This document shows positions 35,900 through 43,800 of a DNA stretch of 64,000 bases, piece after piece. Position 1 is the stretch's first letter, and every line of letters starts with the position of its first letter. The position numbers were made by a program, and so were the translations under genes. The notes under the pieces were generated by a model. It was not told the origin of the DNA, did not search any database, and saw only the letters and a list, made by a program, of their open reading frames with translations. The DNA comes from CBDFHV01 sp965247705 (GTDB lineage Bacteria; Pseudomonadota; Alphaproteobacteria; Rhodospirillales; CAMCUA01), in the NCBI GenBank assembly GCA_965247705.1, contig CBDFHV010000074.1, forward strand, positions 43,427-107,426, written 5' to 3'.

Positions 35900-36394
35900 G
35901 TGCAACGTTTCTGCACCGGACTGGGAGAGTTCAACCGCCGGCTGGGACGTCTGGAGCTGTTTCTCGCCACCGCCTTCCTGGGGCTGCTGGTGGTCGCCAA
36001 CACGGTCGCCGTGGGCGGCCGAATTCTGTTCCAGCATTACCCGTCCTGGATTATCGAGGTCAGCGAGACCCTGGTCATATGGTCGGTTTTCGCCGGCAGC
36101 GCCTACCTCTACAAGGCCCGCGGCCATATCGCCGTCACCCTGCTGGCGGACAGGCTGCGGACCGATGGTGCGACCCGGCGGGCGGTCATCATGGCGGGCG
36201 AGGTTCTGGTGATGGTGTTCGTCCTGGTGACTCTGTGGCAGGCGGCGATCTATCAGCCGATCCTGGCGGAGCGGATGACCGCCGCTCTCCAGGTGCCGCA
36301 GAACTTTGTGACCATTTTCATTCCCATCGCCTACGTCTCGATCCTGCTCGCCGGCATCGAATCCCTGCTCGCCCAGCTCCTGAGGGTTCGATGA
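35900..36394 (+). CDS. dctQ: TRAP transporter small permease DctQ, system 2
   Basis: 164 residues. The GTG at 35900 is chosen because GGGAGG lies 6 bases before it; upstream TTG and ATG codons in frame have no ribosome site. Four transmembrane helices; EVSETLVIWSVFAGSAYLYKARGHIAVTLLADRL is split across helix 2 and the loop that typifies DctQ. It opens the rightward operon dctQ-dctM-dctP. Its stop overlaps the dctM start as ATGA. Confidence 0.9.
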   Translation: MQRFCTGLGEFNRRLGRLELFLATAFLGLLVVANTVAVGGRILFQHYPSWIIEVSETLVIWSVFAGSAYLYKARGHIAVTLLADRLRTDGATRRAVIMAGEVLVMVFVLVTLWQAAIYQPILAERMTAALQVPQNFVTIFIPIAYVSILLAGIESLLAQLLRVR

Positions 36395-37683
36395 GCGTCG
36401 AGTTCGTCATCTTCCTGACCAGCTTCGTGGCCCTGCTGGCGCTGGGGGTTCCGGTCGCCTTCTGCCTGGGGTTCGCCTCGATGGCCTACCTCACCTTTGC
36501 CGACACCGCCAACATGACGATCATCTTCGGGCGCATGCAAGGCGCGTTGCAAAGCTATCTCTATACGGCCATTCCCTTTTTCGTTTTGGCCAGCGCGCTG
36601 ATGAATACGGCGGGGATCACCAACCGCATCTTCGACTTCGCCGAGTCGATCGTGGGCCACCTGCGGGGCGGCCTGGCCCAGGTCAACGTCCTCGCCTCGG
36701 TGATCTTCTCCGGCATGACGGGCACCGTCGTCGGCGACGCGGCGGGTCTCGGCCGCATCGAGGTCCACGCCATGCGCAAGGCCGGCTACAAGCCCGCCTT
36801 CGCCGGCGCCGTGACCATCGCCAGCGCCGTCATCGGCCCGATCATTCCCCCCAGCATGATCATGATCATCTATGCCGAGCTGGCGGAGGTCTCCATCGCG
36901 GACTTGTTCCTGGGCGGCGTCATCCCGGGGCTGATGATCGGCGGCACCTTGATGGTCTACATCTACTTCGCTGCCCATCGTGGCGGCCCGGCGCCGAGCC
37001 CGCGCTATTCATGGCCGGCACGGGGCAGAGCGTTCGGCCGCGCCTTCCTGCCGGCCCTGTCACCGGTGATCATCGTTGGCGGCCTGGTGGGCGGCGCGAT
37101 CACCCCTACCGAGGCCGGGTTGATCGCCGTTCTCTATGCCCTGCTGCTGACGGCGATCTATCGCACCACCCGATTGAGCGAGTTGTTCGCCGCCCTGCGC
37201 GAAGCGGCACTGGCGACCGCCATGCCGCTGTTCATCGTCAGCACGGCGATCCTCTTTTCGTGGATCATCACGGTGGAACGGGTTCCCTTGTTTCTGGTCG
37301 ACGTGATGGGCGGGATCGTCGACAACAGGGTGGCGACCGTCCTCATCATGAACATATCCCTGCTTGTCATGGGGACCTTCATGGAGGGGATCGGCGTGAT
37401 GATCCTGATGATCCCCATCCTCAAGCCCCTGGCCGTGGCCGCCGGGATCGACCTGGTTCACCTGGGCGTCTTCATGAGCGTCAACCTGATGATCGGCATG
37501 ATCACGCCGCCGGTCGGCATTTCGCTGTTCATCGCCGCCGAGATCACCGGCTGCAAGCTGACGGACATCATCCGGGAAACCGGGCCGTTCCTGATTCCCC
37601 TGGTGGCCAGCCTGCTTCTCATTTCCCTGGTGCCGCAGACGGTGCTGTGGCTACCCAATCTGATTCGCGGCCTGGCGGAATAG
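36391..37683 (+). CDS. dctM: TRAP transporter large permease DctM, system 2
   Basis: 430 residues, about 12 transmembrane helices. Characteristic segments are AIPFFVLASALMNTAGITNRIF, GHLRGGLAQVNVLASVIFSG, GPIIPPSMIMIIYAELAEVS, GGAITPTEAGLIAVLYAL and NLMIGMITPPVGISLFIAAEI. It forms the sodium-coupled channel for the ligand captured by the dctP at 37778. The ATG overlaps the dctQ stop (36391-36394). Confidence 0.95.
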   Translation: MSVEFVIFLTSFVALLALGVPVAFCLGFASMAYLTFADTANMTIIFGRMQGALQSYLYTAIPFFVLASALMNTAGITNRIFDFAESIVGHLRGGLAQVNVLASVIFSGMTGTVVGDAAGLGRIEVHAMRKAGYKPAFAGAVTIASAVIGPIIPPSMIMIIYAELAEVSIADLFLGGVIPGLMIGGTLMVYIYFAAHRGGPAPSPRYSWPARGRAFGRAFLPALSPVIIVGGLVGGAITPTEAGLIAVLYALLLTAIYRTTRLSELFAALREAALATAMPLFIVSTAILFSWIITVERVPLFLVDVMGGIVDNRVATVLIMNISLLVMGTFMEGIGVMILMIPILKPLAVAAGIDLVHLGVFMSVNLMIGMITPPVGISLFIAAEITGCKLTDIIRETGPFLIPLVASLLLISLVPQTVLWLPNLIRGLAE

Positions 37684-37777
37684 AGACATGGAGACGAAGG
37701 CCGGGGTATAGATAGGGAATGCAAGTCCCGCCGCGCCAGCAGAGCGTCGGCACTTATCATCAACGGGAGGATCAATC

Positions 37778-38770
37778 GTGAAATACCTGGTCAATCTGGT
37801 TCTTGCCGCCGTCGTGGTCCTGGCCCTGGGACCGGCCCACGCCAAGACGACGCTGAAAATGGCGCTGATCGTGCCCCTCGATTCCGCCGAGGGAAAGGGC
37901 GCGGTAAAATTCAAGGAACTGGTCGCGCAAAAGTCGGGCGGAGAGCTGGAGATCGTGCTCTACCCGGGCGCCCAGCTCGGCAGCTCGTACGAGATCATCG
38001 AGTCCCAGACCGCGGGCTCCATCGAGATGGGTCTCCACGGCTACGACCTGTTCGCCAAGTACTCGCCCAGCCTGAAGCTGGCCAGCCTGGCGTTCATCTT
38101 CAAGGATCGCGACCACGCCTTCGCCTATTACGCCAGCCCCCTGCACGCCAAGGCGAAGGAAGAAATCCTCGAAAACACCAAAGTCCGCATCATCGGTAAC
38201 GCGGAATGGAACCGGGGCCCCTACAAGATCCTGCTGACCAAGGATCCCGTGCTTTCGGTCAAGGACCTGAAGGGCGTCCCCATGCGGGTGCCGACCAACG
38301 AAGTGGACCTGATGGCGTGGGGCAAGGACGGGGCCGGCGCCAACACGACCCCGGTGCCATGGCCGGAAGCCCCCCTGGCCCTCAAACAGGGACTGGTGAA
38401 GGCGATCGAACTGCCGGCGGACCTGGTCAGGCCGATCAAGTTCTATGAAAGCGCCAAGTTCCTGGTGCTGTCCCGCCATCGCCACCAAGCCCTCTACAAC
38501 ACCATCGGCGAGAAGGCCTGGCAGGGCCTCACCGACAAGGAGCGCGGTATCCTCCTCGAGGCGCACCGCGAGGCCGGGCAGTCCTATACCCAGGCTCAGG
38601 AAGGCAACTGGGCGAACGACCAGGCGTTCCTCAAGACCCAGGGCGTGGTGATCCTGGACTTCGACGTCTCCGAATGGAACCGCCGGACCACCGCCATTGC
38701 CCGCAAGCTGGAAGCCAAGGGCGACTGGGAAGCCGGACTGGTGGACAAACTGATGGGGCTGGCGAAGTAG
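37778..38770 (+). CDS. dctP: TRAP transporter solute-binding protein DctP, system 2
   Basis: 330 residues; AACGGGAGGATC precedes the ATG. Signal peptide ending GPAHA. DctP segments: IVPLDSAEGKGAVKFKELV, IVLYPGAQLGSSYEIIE, DLKGVPMRVPTNEVDL with the ligand-binding Arg, and LVKAIELPADLVRPIKF. The gene order (Q, M, then P) differs from system 1 (P, Q, M). The protein resembles neither of the other two DctP proteins closely, so ligands probably differ. A strong hairpin terminator follows 48 bases after the stop. Confidence 0.93.
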   Translation: MKYLVNLVLAAVVVLALGPAHAKTTLKMALIVPLDSAEGKGAVKFKELVAQKSGGELEIVLYPGAQLGSSYEIIESQTAGSIEMGLHGYDLFAKYSPSLKLASLAFIFKDRDHAFAYYASPLHAKAKEEILENTKVRIIGNAEWNRGPYKILLTKDPVLSVKDLKGVPMRVPTNEVDLMAWGKDGAGANTTPVPWPEAPLALKQGLVKAIELPADLVRPIKFYESAKFLVLSRHRHQALYNTIGEKAWQGLTDKERGILLEAHREAGQSYTQAQEGNWANDQAFLKTQGVVILDFDVSEWNRRTTAIARKLEAKGDWEAGLVDKLMGLAK

Positions 38771-38817
38771 CAACCGTCGCTCGGCCATCGCGCTGAACGC
38801 GGCATCGCGGTATTGCA

Positions 38818-38847
38818 GGGACGGCCGAACCTTGGTTCGGCCGTCCC
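38818..38847 (+). terminator. Hairpin terminator after TRAP system 2
   Basis: GGGACGGCCGAACC / GGTTCGGCCGTCCC form a perfect 14-bp stem with a 2-base TT loop, 48 bases after the dctP stop. No T tract follows. Position at the end of the dctQMP operon supports transcription termination. Confidence 0.7.
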
Positions 38848-38896
38848 GGTAGCGTTGCCGACCGGAGGGTAAAGGCCCATCGGGTCCGCCAACAAA

Positions 38897-38929
38897 ACCG
38901 TCATCCCGGATCAAGTCCGGGATGACGGT
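38897..38929. repeat. Intergenic palindromic repeat (GTCATCCCGGA type)
   Basis: ACCGTCATCCCGGA-TCAAG-TCCGGGATGACGGT is a perfect 14-bp stem with a 5-base loop. The same motif is widely dispersed between genes in many alphaproteobacterial genomes as a short palindromic repeat. Here it lies between the TRAP 2 terminator and the cut-off 3' end of sthA, and may also act as the sthA terminator. Confidence 0.7.
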
Positions 38930-38947
38930 CAGGGGTGCGGCGCACCG

Positions 38948-39039
38948 TCAGCGAAGCCGGTTGATTCCGTCGAGGGCGGCGGTTTTGTAGCACTCGGCCA
39001 GCGTCGGGTAGTTGAAGACCGTGTCGACGAAGTAATCGA
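38948..39039 (-). pseudogene. sthA: Displaced 3' end of sthA
   Basis: Read on the minus strand this gives IDYFVDTVFNYPTLAECYK followed by TAALDGINRLR and a stop, the expected C-terminus of the soluble transhydrogenase. It has been separated from the rest of sthA (40451-41773) by the 1,414-bp insertion sequence. The last 14 bp repeat the sequence on the far side of the element, so 25 unique codons are displaced. Confidence 0.9.
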
Positions 39040-39074
39040 TGTAGCGCACCCGGTTCCTTGGACACAAGTTTGTC

Positions 39075-39980
39075 TCACGCGGCGGGCCTGATTGAGATCG
39101 CGGCGTGCCACGCCTGACGAGCTTGAGCGGGGCTCAGGTAGCCGTTCTTTTCGACGATCCACTGGGCATTGTAGAGTTCGACGAAGTCGCGGACGGCGTC
39201 CCGCAGCTCCGCGATGTTGCGGTAGATGCGACCATGGATGATCTGTTCCTTCAGCGTGCGATTGAACCGCTCGGCGACGCCGTTGGTCTGGGGCTCGGCG
39301 ACGAAGGCGTAGGACGGCTGGATGCCCCAGAACTTGATCTGGTTGGTGAAGTGGTCCGACAGATACTGGGAGCCGTGATCCATCCGCAAGGCCAGCCCCC
39401 GAGCCGCGCCGGCCGCGGTCGAGCCATACAGCCCGGCAAGCCCCATGGAGATCGGCTGCAGGGCGGCGAAGCGGTCGCCGCGCTTGCAGACATGCCAGCC
39501 GACACACTCGGCGTTCCAATGCTCGACGGCGGTGAAGATCCAGCCCCAGCCGTCGTCCACCGTGAACACCCGAACGCCATCGGTGCCCCACATGAGGTTC
39601 GGGGCATGAGTGATGATCTCACCGTCATGGGGATTGCCGCCACGGCGGCGGCAGCGATGGGGCGAGAGCAGATTGTTCTCGCGCATCAGGCGGAGCACCC
39701 GCTTGCGGGCAACCCGGATGTCGCGACAGACCCGAAGCCGAGCCCAGACCTTGCGGTAGCCCTCGCCCTCCCGGGGCGATGCCTCCAGGTCGGCTTCGAT
39801 CGCCACCAGCAGCGCCTGGTCCGAGATCGCGGGCTTCGGTCCCCGACGCTTTGCCGGCGGCTGCTCGGCGTGCTGGCCGGAGGTCACGGCGTAGAACGAG
39901 GAGCGGGCCATGCCCCAGGCGGCGCAGACCCGCCGCAGGCCGTAGGCCAGACCCGTGCCGGGCGAGGTGGCGGCACTCAT
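39075..39980 (-). CDS. IS3-like transposase OrfB (rve/DDE integrase core)
   Basis: 301 residues. After an N-terminal HTH_21-like region (EGYRKVWARLRVCRDIRVARKRVLRLMRE) comes the integrase core with catalytic residues in LMWGTDGVRVFTVDDGWG (Asp), LRMDHGSQYLSDHF (Asp) and GVAERFNRTLKEQ (Glu). The start ATG overlaps the orfA stop as ATGA rather than the usual -1 frameshift window; fused product by frameshifting remains possible. It catalyses transposition of the element that disrupts sthA. Confidence 0.92.
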   Translation of the reverse strand: MSAATSPGTGLAYGLRRVCAAWGMARSSFYAVTSGQHAEQPPAKRRGPKPAISDQALLVAIEADLEASPREGEGYRKVWARLRVCRDIRVARKRVLRLMRENNLLSPHRCRRRGGNPHDGEIITHAPNLMWGTDGVRVFTVDDGWGWIFTAVEHWNAECVGWHVCKRGDRFAALQPISMGLAGLYGSTAAGAARGLALRMDHGSQYLSDHFTNQIKFWGIQPSYAFVAEPQTNGVAERFNRTLKEQIIHGRIYRNIAELRDAVRDFVELYNAQWIVEKNGYLSPAQARQAWHAAISIRPAA

Positions 39981-40408
39981 CGCCGCGACCTCCGCCGCCC
40001 CAAAGGGCCGAAGGTCTCCGTCTTGGCCTCCAGCAGTTCCACCTGCATGGTCAACTCTCCGATCCGCTTCATGGCGCTATCCAGTTCCGCCTGCACCGGA
40101 TCGCCCTTGCGTTGCTTGAGCGAGGCGTCGATCCCGCCGATCGCTTTCTCACGCCACTGCTCGAGCCGGAAGATCTCTACGCCCAACTGGCGCGACAGAA
40201 GTTGCACCGGCTCGTCACGCAAAAGCCGCAGAACGACCTCACGCTTGCGCGCCACCGTCCATCGCTGGCCAAGTCCCAGCGGGCCTGCCGGCAAAGCCTG
40301 TCCTGGGGAAAACGTGGACGAGCCAAGCTCGCCCGCATTTACCACAGGCCCATCAACAGCAACTTTCTTCTCAAAATTATCGGTCATGTTCCGGTCCTCC
40401 TTGGACAC
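39977..40408 (-). CDS. IS3-like transposase OrfA (HTH protein)
   Basis: 143 residues. The helix-turn-helix segment is RRWTVARKREVVLRLLRDEPVQLLSRQLGV-type (split here for brevity), followed by a coiled-coil-like stretch with heptad Leu (ELDSAMKRIGELTMQVELLE). It binds the terminal repeats of the element and partners with OrfB. Confidence 0.88.
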   Translation of the reverse strand: MSKEDRNMTDNFEKKVAVDGPVVNAGELGSSTFSPGQALPAGPLGLGQRWTVARKREVVLRLLRDEPVQLLSRQLGVEIFRLEQWREKAIGGIDASLKQRKGDPVQAELDSAMKRIGELTMQVELLEAKTETFGPLGRRRSRR

Positions 40409-40450
40409 TTCGATTAAGCCAATTCTGTGTCCAAGGAAATCGGGTCCGAC

Positions 40451-41773
40451 TCAGACGAAGTAATCGATCGCGCCACCCAACGCGAGCACCGCCTGGCCGA
40501 TGTGGATGAGCTCGCTCGAGCCTTCACCGAGAATGCTGACGCCGAGGAGCTTGCGCGTCTCGACGTGGAACAGAAGCTTCAGAAGCCCCGTCGAATCGCC
40601 GAGAATTTGGCCCCGGGCGATCTCGCGATAGGACGCCTTGCCCACCTCGTAGGGGACCTCGGCCTCGGTCAGCTCCTGTTCGTTCCGGCCGACCGTAGAG
40701 ATCTCGGGAATCGTGTAGATCCCGATCGGGAACAACTCCGGCACGCTCTCGGCGCTCACCGAAAACGCGTGGCAGGCGGCAAGCCGGCCCTGTTCCATGG
40801 ACGTCGACGCGAGGCTCGGAAAACCGATCACGTCGCCCGCCGCATAGATGTGGGGTACCTCCGACTGGTACGATTCGTTCACTGAGATGCGGCCGCGTTC
40901 ATCCGCCACGAGCCCGGCGGCCTCGAGGTTCAACCCCTGGGTCGCTCCGGTCCGCCCGACGCTGTAAAGCGCCTTTTCGGTCGTGATCTGCTTGCCGCTG
41001 GCCAAATTGATCTGCACCCGTTCTCCGCGGTCGCTGGCGACGGGCTCGATGCCGCTCACTTTTTCGCCGAGGCGCAGCGTCACCCGATTCTGGCGCATCA
41101 GATGGACCAGCGTGTCCGTGATTTCGTGATCGATGAAGGGCAGTAGCCGGGGCCGCATGTCGACCACGGTCACGCGCACGCCCAGCGCAGCCAAGATGGT
41201 CGCGTATTCGAGCCCGATGACGCCCGCGCCGACGATGGTCACCGACCGCGGCAGCTCGTCGAGTTCGAGGATGTCGTCCGAAGTGAAGATGCGCTTTCCG
41301 TCGAAGGGGATATGGGGGTCCTTCGTGGTCTCGGTTCCGGTCGCGATGATGAAGTGGCTGGCGGTCACGTCCCGTTGGCCGCGACCGTCGGTGGCGGTCA
41401 GGCAGACGGCGTTGGGGCCGTCGAACGAAGCCATCGCCGAAATCACTTCGACGCTGTTCCGCTGGAGCTGGTGGCGGATGACATCCAGCTCGTTCTTGAT
41501 GACGTAATCGGAGCGGAAGCGGAGATCCGCCATGGTGATGTTTTCCTTCACGGCGTAGGCCGCGCCGTAGATGCTCCGCTCCCGATAGCCCGACAGATGA
41601 AGCACGGCTTCGCGCAGGGTCTTGCTTGGGATGGTGCCGGTGTTGACGCACACCCCGCCGATGACGGCCTCGCGCTCCGCGATCGCGGTCCTTTTGCCCA
41701 ACTTGGCGGCCTGGATTGCCGCTCTCTGGCCCGCCGGCCCGGAGCCGATCACGAAGAGGTCGAAGTCGTCCAT
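40451..41773 (-). pseudogene. sthA: Soluble pyridine nucleotide transhydrogenase, C-terminally truncated by IS
   Basis: 440 residues of SthA, which equilibrates NADPH and NADH with FAD. N-terminal FAD motif VIGSGPAGQRAAIQAAKLG, VNTGTIPSK with a single Cys as in non-disulfide SthA, NAD motif VGAGVIGLEYATILAALG, and AAGDVIGFPSLASTSMEQGR. The frame ends at DYFV, where the TGA is provided by the first bases of the insertion sequence; the missing 25 residues lie at 38948. AGGGGAGC precedes the ATG. Loss is confined to the end of the dimerisation domain, so residual activity cannot be excluded. Confidence 0.92.
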
Positions 41774-41977
41774 GATGCTCCCCTGAAAGTTAGGCCGCGA
41801 CCGTCCAGATCATCCCGCCGCCTCGGCGGATGAGAGCGGTGCCTCCCACTGTGTTACGCCGGGCACCCGATAAGGCGGGGCGCGACTCCCTGGGCGGAGT
41901 TTGACCGACGACGCGCGTCCACGCAATCCGATGTCGGGAATGGATTTTTCTCGATCGTGCAGCGGGGACGCCCTAGT

Positions 41978-42006
41978 GGTCAAGTCTGACAGATGGTACC
42001 CGGATA
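41978..42006. repeat. Solitary inverted-repeat end of the 55.7-kb MITE-like element
   Basis: CTAGTGGTCAAGTCTGACAG followed by ATGGTACCC closely matches the left arm of the element at 55690-55949, including the preceding CTAGT. No opposite arm is present within 250 bp. The sequence lies in the 247-bp gap between the second amidase stop and the sthA start, which otherwise shows only the presumed sthA promoter. Confidence 0.65.
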
Positions 42007-42020
42007 GGCACGGAGAACCC

Positions 42021-43439
42021 TTAGCCGTCCCCGAGGTCCGGCTGCCGCAGGTGATGCTCGGTCGCCATCTGGAAGGCGTGGCCGGCGTTGAACAGTCGGC
42101 CCTCGGTGAAAGGCGCGCCCACAAGCTGGAAAGCCACCGGAAGTCCGTCGTCGCCAAGGCCGCAGGGGACCGTCAACGCCGGCAGGCCCAGGTAGTTGAA
42201 AAGCCGGGTGTTGTGGGCCAGGTTGAAGCTGAGGTCGGGCTTGCCAGCGAGGCTTTCTTCGATCGAGGCCATGGTCGGCACCGGCTGCGCCAGCAGCGGC
42301 ATGTGCAGCACGTCCACCTTGGAAAACACCGTGTCCACATAGCGGTTGAGCTGGCTGGACCGCAGGCTCAGGGCCTCCACGTAGCGGGCGGCCGGAAAGG
42401 CGAAGCCGAAGCGGATGCGGTCGCGAACCAGGGGCGTGTAGTCGTCGGCCCGCTCCACAAGCCAGCGGCGATGGATGGCCGCGGCCTCCGACAGGATGAT
42501 CGTGTTGGCCAAGGCATCCAGCGGTCGGGGATCGGGCGGTTCCACGTCGACGATCTGGGCGCCGAGCTGGCGGAAGACGTCGAGGCTGGCCTCCAGCCTG
42601 GCCTTCACGTCGGCGGCCAGATCGTCCCAATGGTGGCGCACCGGAAAGCCGATCCGGAGCCCCTTGATGGGTGTCTCCAGCGCCGCTTCGTAGTCGGGAA
42701 CCTCCTGGTCTCCGCTGGTCGGGTCGAGGGGATCGAGCCCGGCGACGACCCCGGTCAGGCGGGCGCAATCCCGCACCGTCCGCGCCAGGGGGCCGGCGTT
42801 GTCCAGGGAGAAGCTCAGCGGCATCACACCATGGCGGCTGATCCGCGAAGCCGTGCCCAGCAGCCCAACCACGCCGCAGATGCCGGCCGGCAGTCGCACC
42901 GAACCGCCGGTGTCCGAACCGAACGAGCCATAGACCAGGCCGGCGGCCGTGGACGCGCCCGAACCGCTGGACGATCCGCCGGCGATGCGGTCCGGGTTCC
43001 AGGGGTTTTTGGCCCGCCCCACCAGCACGTTGAGGCCGTAGGGATTGCAGGCGAATTCGGACATATTGAGCCCGCCCAGGTCGATCGCTCCGGCCGCGTC
43101 CAGCCGCGCCAGCAGGGTCGCCGTATAGTCGGGCACGAAATCCCGGCGAATGCGCGAGCCGCAAGTGACCGTCCGCCCCGCCCGGTAGAACATGTCCTTG
43201 TGGGCGACCGGGACACCATGCAGGGGGCCGACGTCCTCGCCCCGGGCACGCGCTTCATCGGCCCGGTCGGCGGCGACCAGCGCCCTGTCCCCGTCCAGGG
43301 AGATGAACGTGTTGAGGATCGGTTGCAGGCGTTCGGCCCGCTCGATCGCCGCCTGGACGACCTCGCGACTGGAAAACCGCCCCTCGCGGATGGCCGCGGC
43401 GGCTTCGCAGAGTGTCAGGCGATGGATCGGCGGGCTCAT
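42021..43439 (-). CDS. Amidase signature family enzyme, copy 2 (GatA/AtzE-like)
   Basis: 472 residues; the start ATG overlaps the stop of the upstream 70-residue gene as ATGA (43436-43439). Lys81 (VPVAHKD), GGSSSGSGA at 154-162 and nucleophile Ser180 (GSDTGGS) sit at the same numbers as in copy 1, and long blocks are shared, so the two are paralogues. They differ in the central substrate-facing region (residues about 200-330). It hydrolyses an unknown amide. It is divergent from TRAP system 3. Confidence 0.93.
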   Translation of the reverse strand: MSPPIHRLTLCEAAAAIREGRFSSREVVQAAIERAERLQPILNTFISLDGDRALVAADRADEARARGEDVGPLHGVPVAHKDMFYRAGRTVTCGSRIRRDFVPDYTATLLARLDAAGAIDLGGLNMSEFACNPYGLNVLVGRAKNPWNPDRIAGGSSSGSGASTAAGLVYGSFGSDTGGSVRLPAGICGVVGLLGTASRISRHGVMPLSFSLDNAGPLARTVRDCARLTGVVAGLDPLDPTSGDQEVPDYEAALETPIKGLRIGFPVRHHWDDLAADVKARLEASLDVFRQLGAQIVDVEPPDPRPLDALANTIILSEAAAIHRRWLVERADDYTPLVRDRIRFGFAFPAARYVEALSLRSSQLNRYVDTVFSKVDVLHMPLLAQPVPTMASIEESLAGKPDLSFNLAHNTRLFNYLGLPALTVPCGLGDDGLPVAFQLVGAPFTEGRLFNAGHAFQMATEHHLRQPDLGDG

Positions 43440-43648
43440 CGGGCTTTGCCGCGCCAGCCACGACGCCCGGCGAGGGCGTGGCGATGGTCGCTGGGTTCGT
43501 CGTCGAAGGCCAGATCCGCCGACAAGACCTCGATGACGTCGCCGTAAAGGGTGCATTCATTGGCTACCGCTTCGCTGCCATCCCCCAAGGACACCCCGTA
43601 CCAAGCCGAGACGTAGCGGTCGATGGTCGCCGAATCGATCTTGCTCAT
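43436..43648 (-). CDS. Small GatC/AtzG-like amidase partner, copy 2
   Basis: 70 residues (MSKIDSATIDRYVSAWYGVS...). Like the 67-residue gene at 35505 it has a single N-terminal helix with a W(H/Y)GV(R/S)L segment and a C-terminal D(E/Q)PS motif, and it directly precedes an amidase. AAGGAGGAAGTGGGCC lies before the ATG. Presumed structural partner of the amidase; by analogy with AtzG or GatC, not shown. Confidence 0.65.
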   Translation of the reverse strand: MSKIDSATIDRYVSAWYGVSLGDGSEAVANECTLYGDVIEVLSADLAFDDEPSDHRHALAGRRGWRGKAR

Positions 43649-43681
43649 GGCCCACTTCCTCCTTGCGCCCCGCGCCAGTTT

Positions 43682-43698
43682 GTTCCGTTTGCGGGAAC
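43682..43698. promoter_or_regulatory. 17-bp palindrome, candidate IclR operator, site 2
   Basis: GTTCC-GTTTGCG-GGAAC lies in the 152-bp divergent region between the second amidase operon and TRAP system 3. Its reverse complement agrees at 14 of 17 positions with the site at 35798-35814, including the AAAC next to the GGAAC half-site. Shared CGTAGAAC also occurs nearby in both regions. Suggests common control by the IclR protein at 30355. Confidence 0.6.
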
Positions 43699-43800
43699 CG
43701 GTGGTCTCGTCTATCGTACCTTCAACAGGGTCGTAGAACCAAAGGCGTCGTCACGGGGGGGGGCCGAGGTGTTGGGAGGCACGGTCGGAACGAATGCGGC

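Larger units (their letters stand above)
39040..40453 (-). mobile_element. IS3-like insertion sequence inside sthA
   Basis: A 1,414-bp element running from TGTAGCGCACCCGG to TCGGGTCCGACTCA. The imperfect terminal inverted repeats share ACCCG-(A/G)-TT and a perfect 13-bp core TTCCTTGGACACA on both ends. It carries two overlapping genes (orfA 39977-40408, orfB 39075-39980). It is flanked by the 14-bp direct repeat GACGAAGTAATCGA (39026-39039 and 40454-40467). That duplication is long for IS3 members, which usually give 3-5 bp. Confidence 0.9.

Noticed and set aside
38897..38929. Palindrome as a novel regulatory element
   Set aside because: It is a common dispersed intergenic palindrome of alphaproteobacteria and sits next to a terminator; nothing suggests a specific role.
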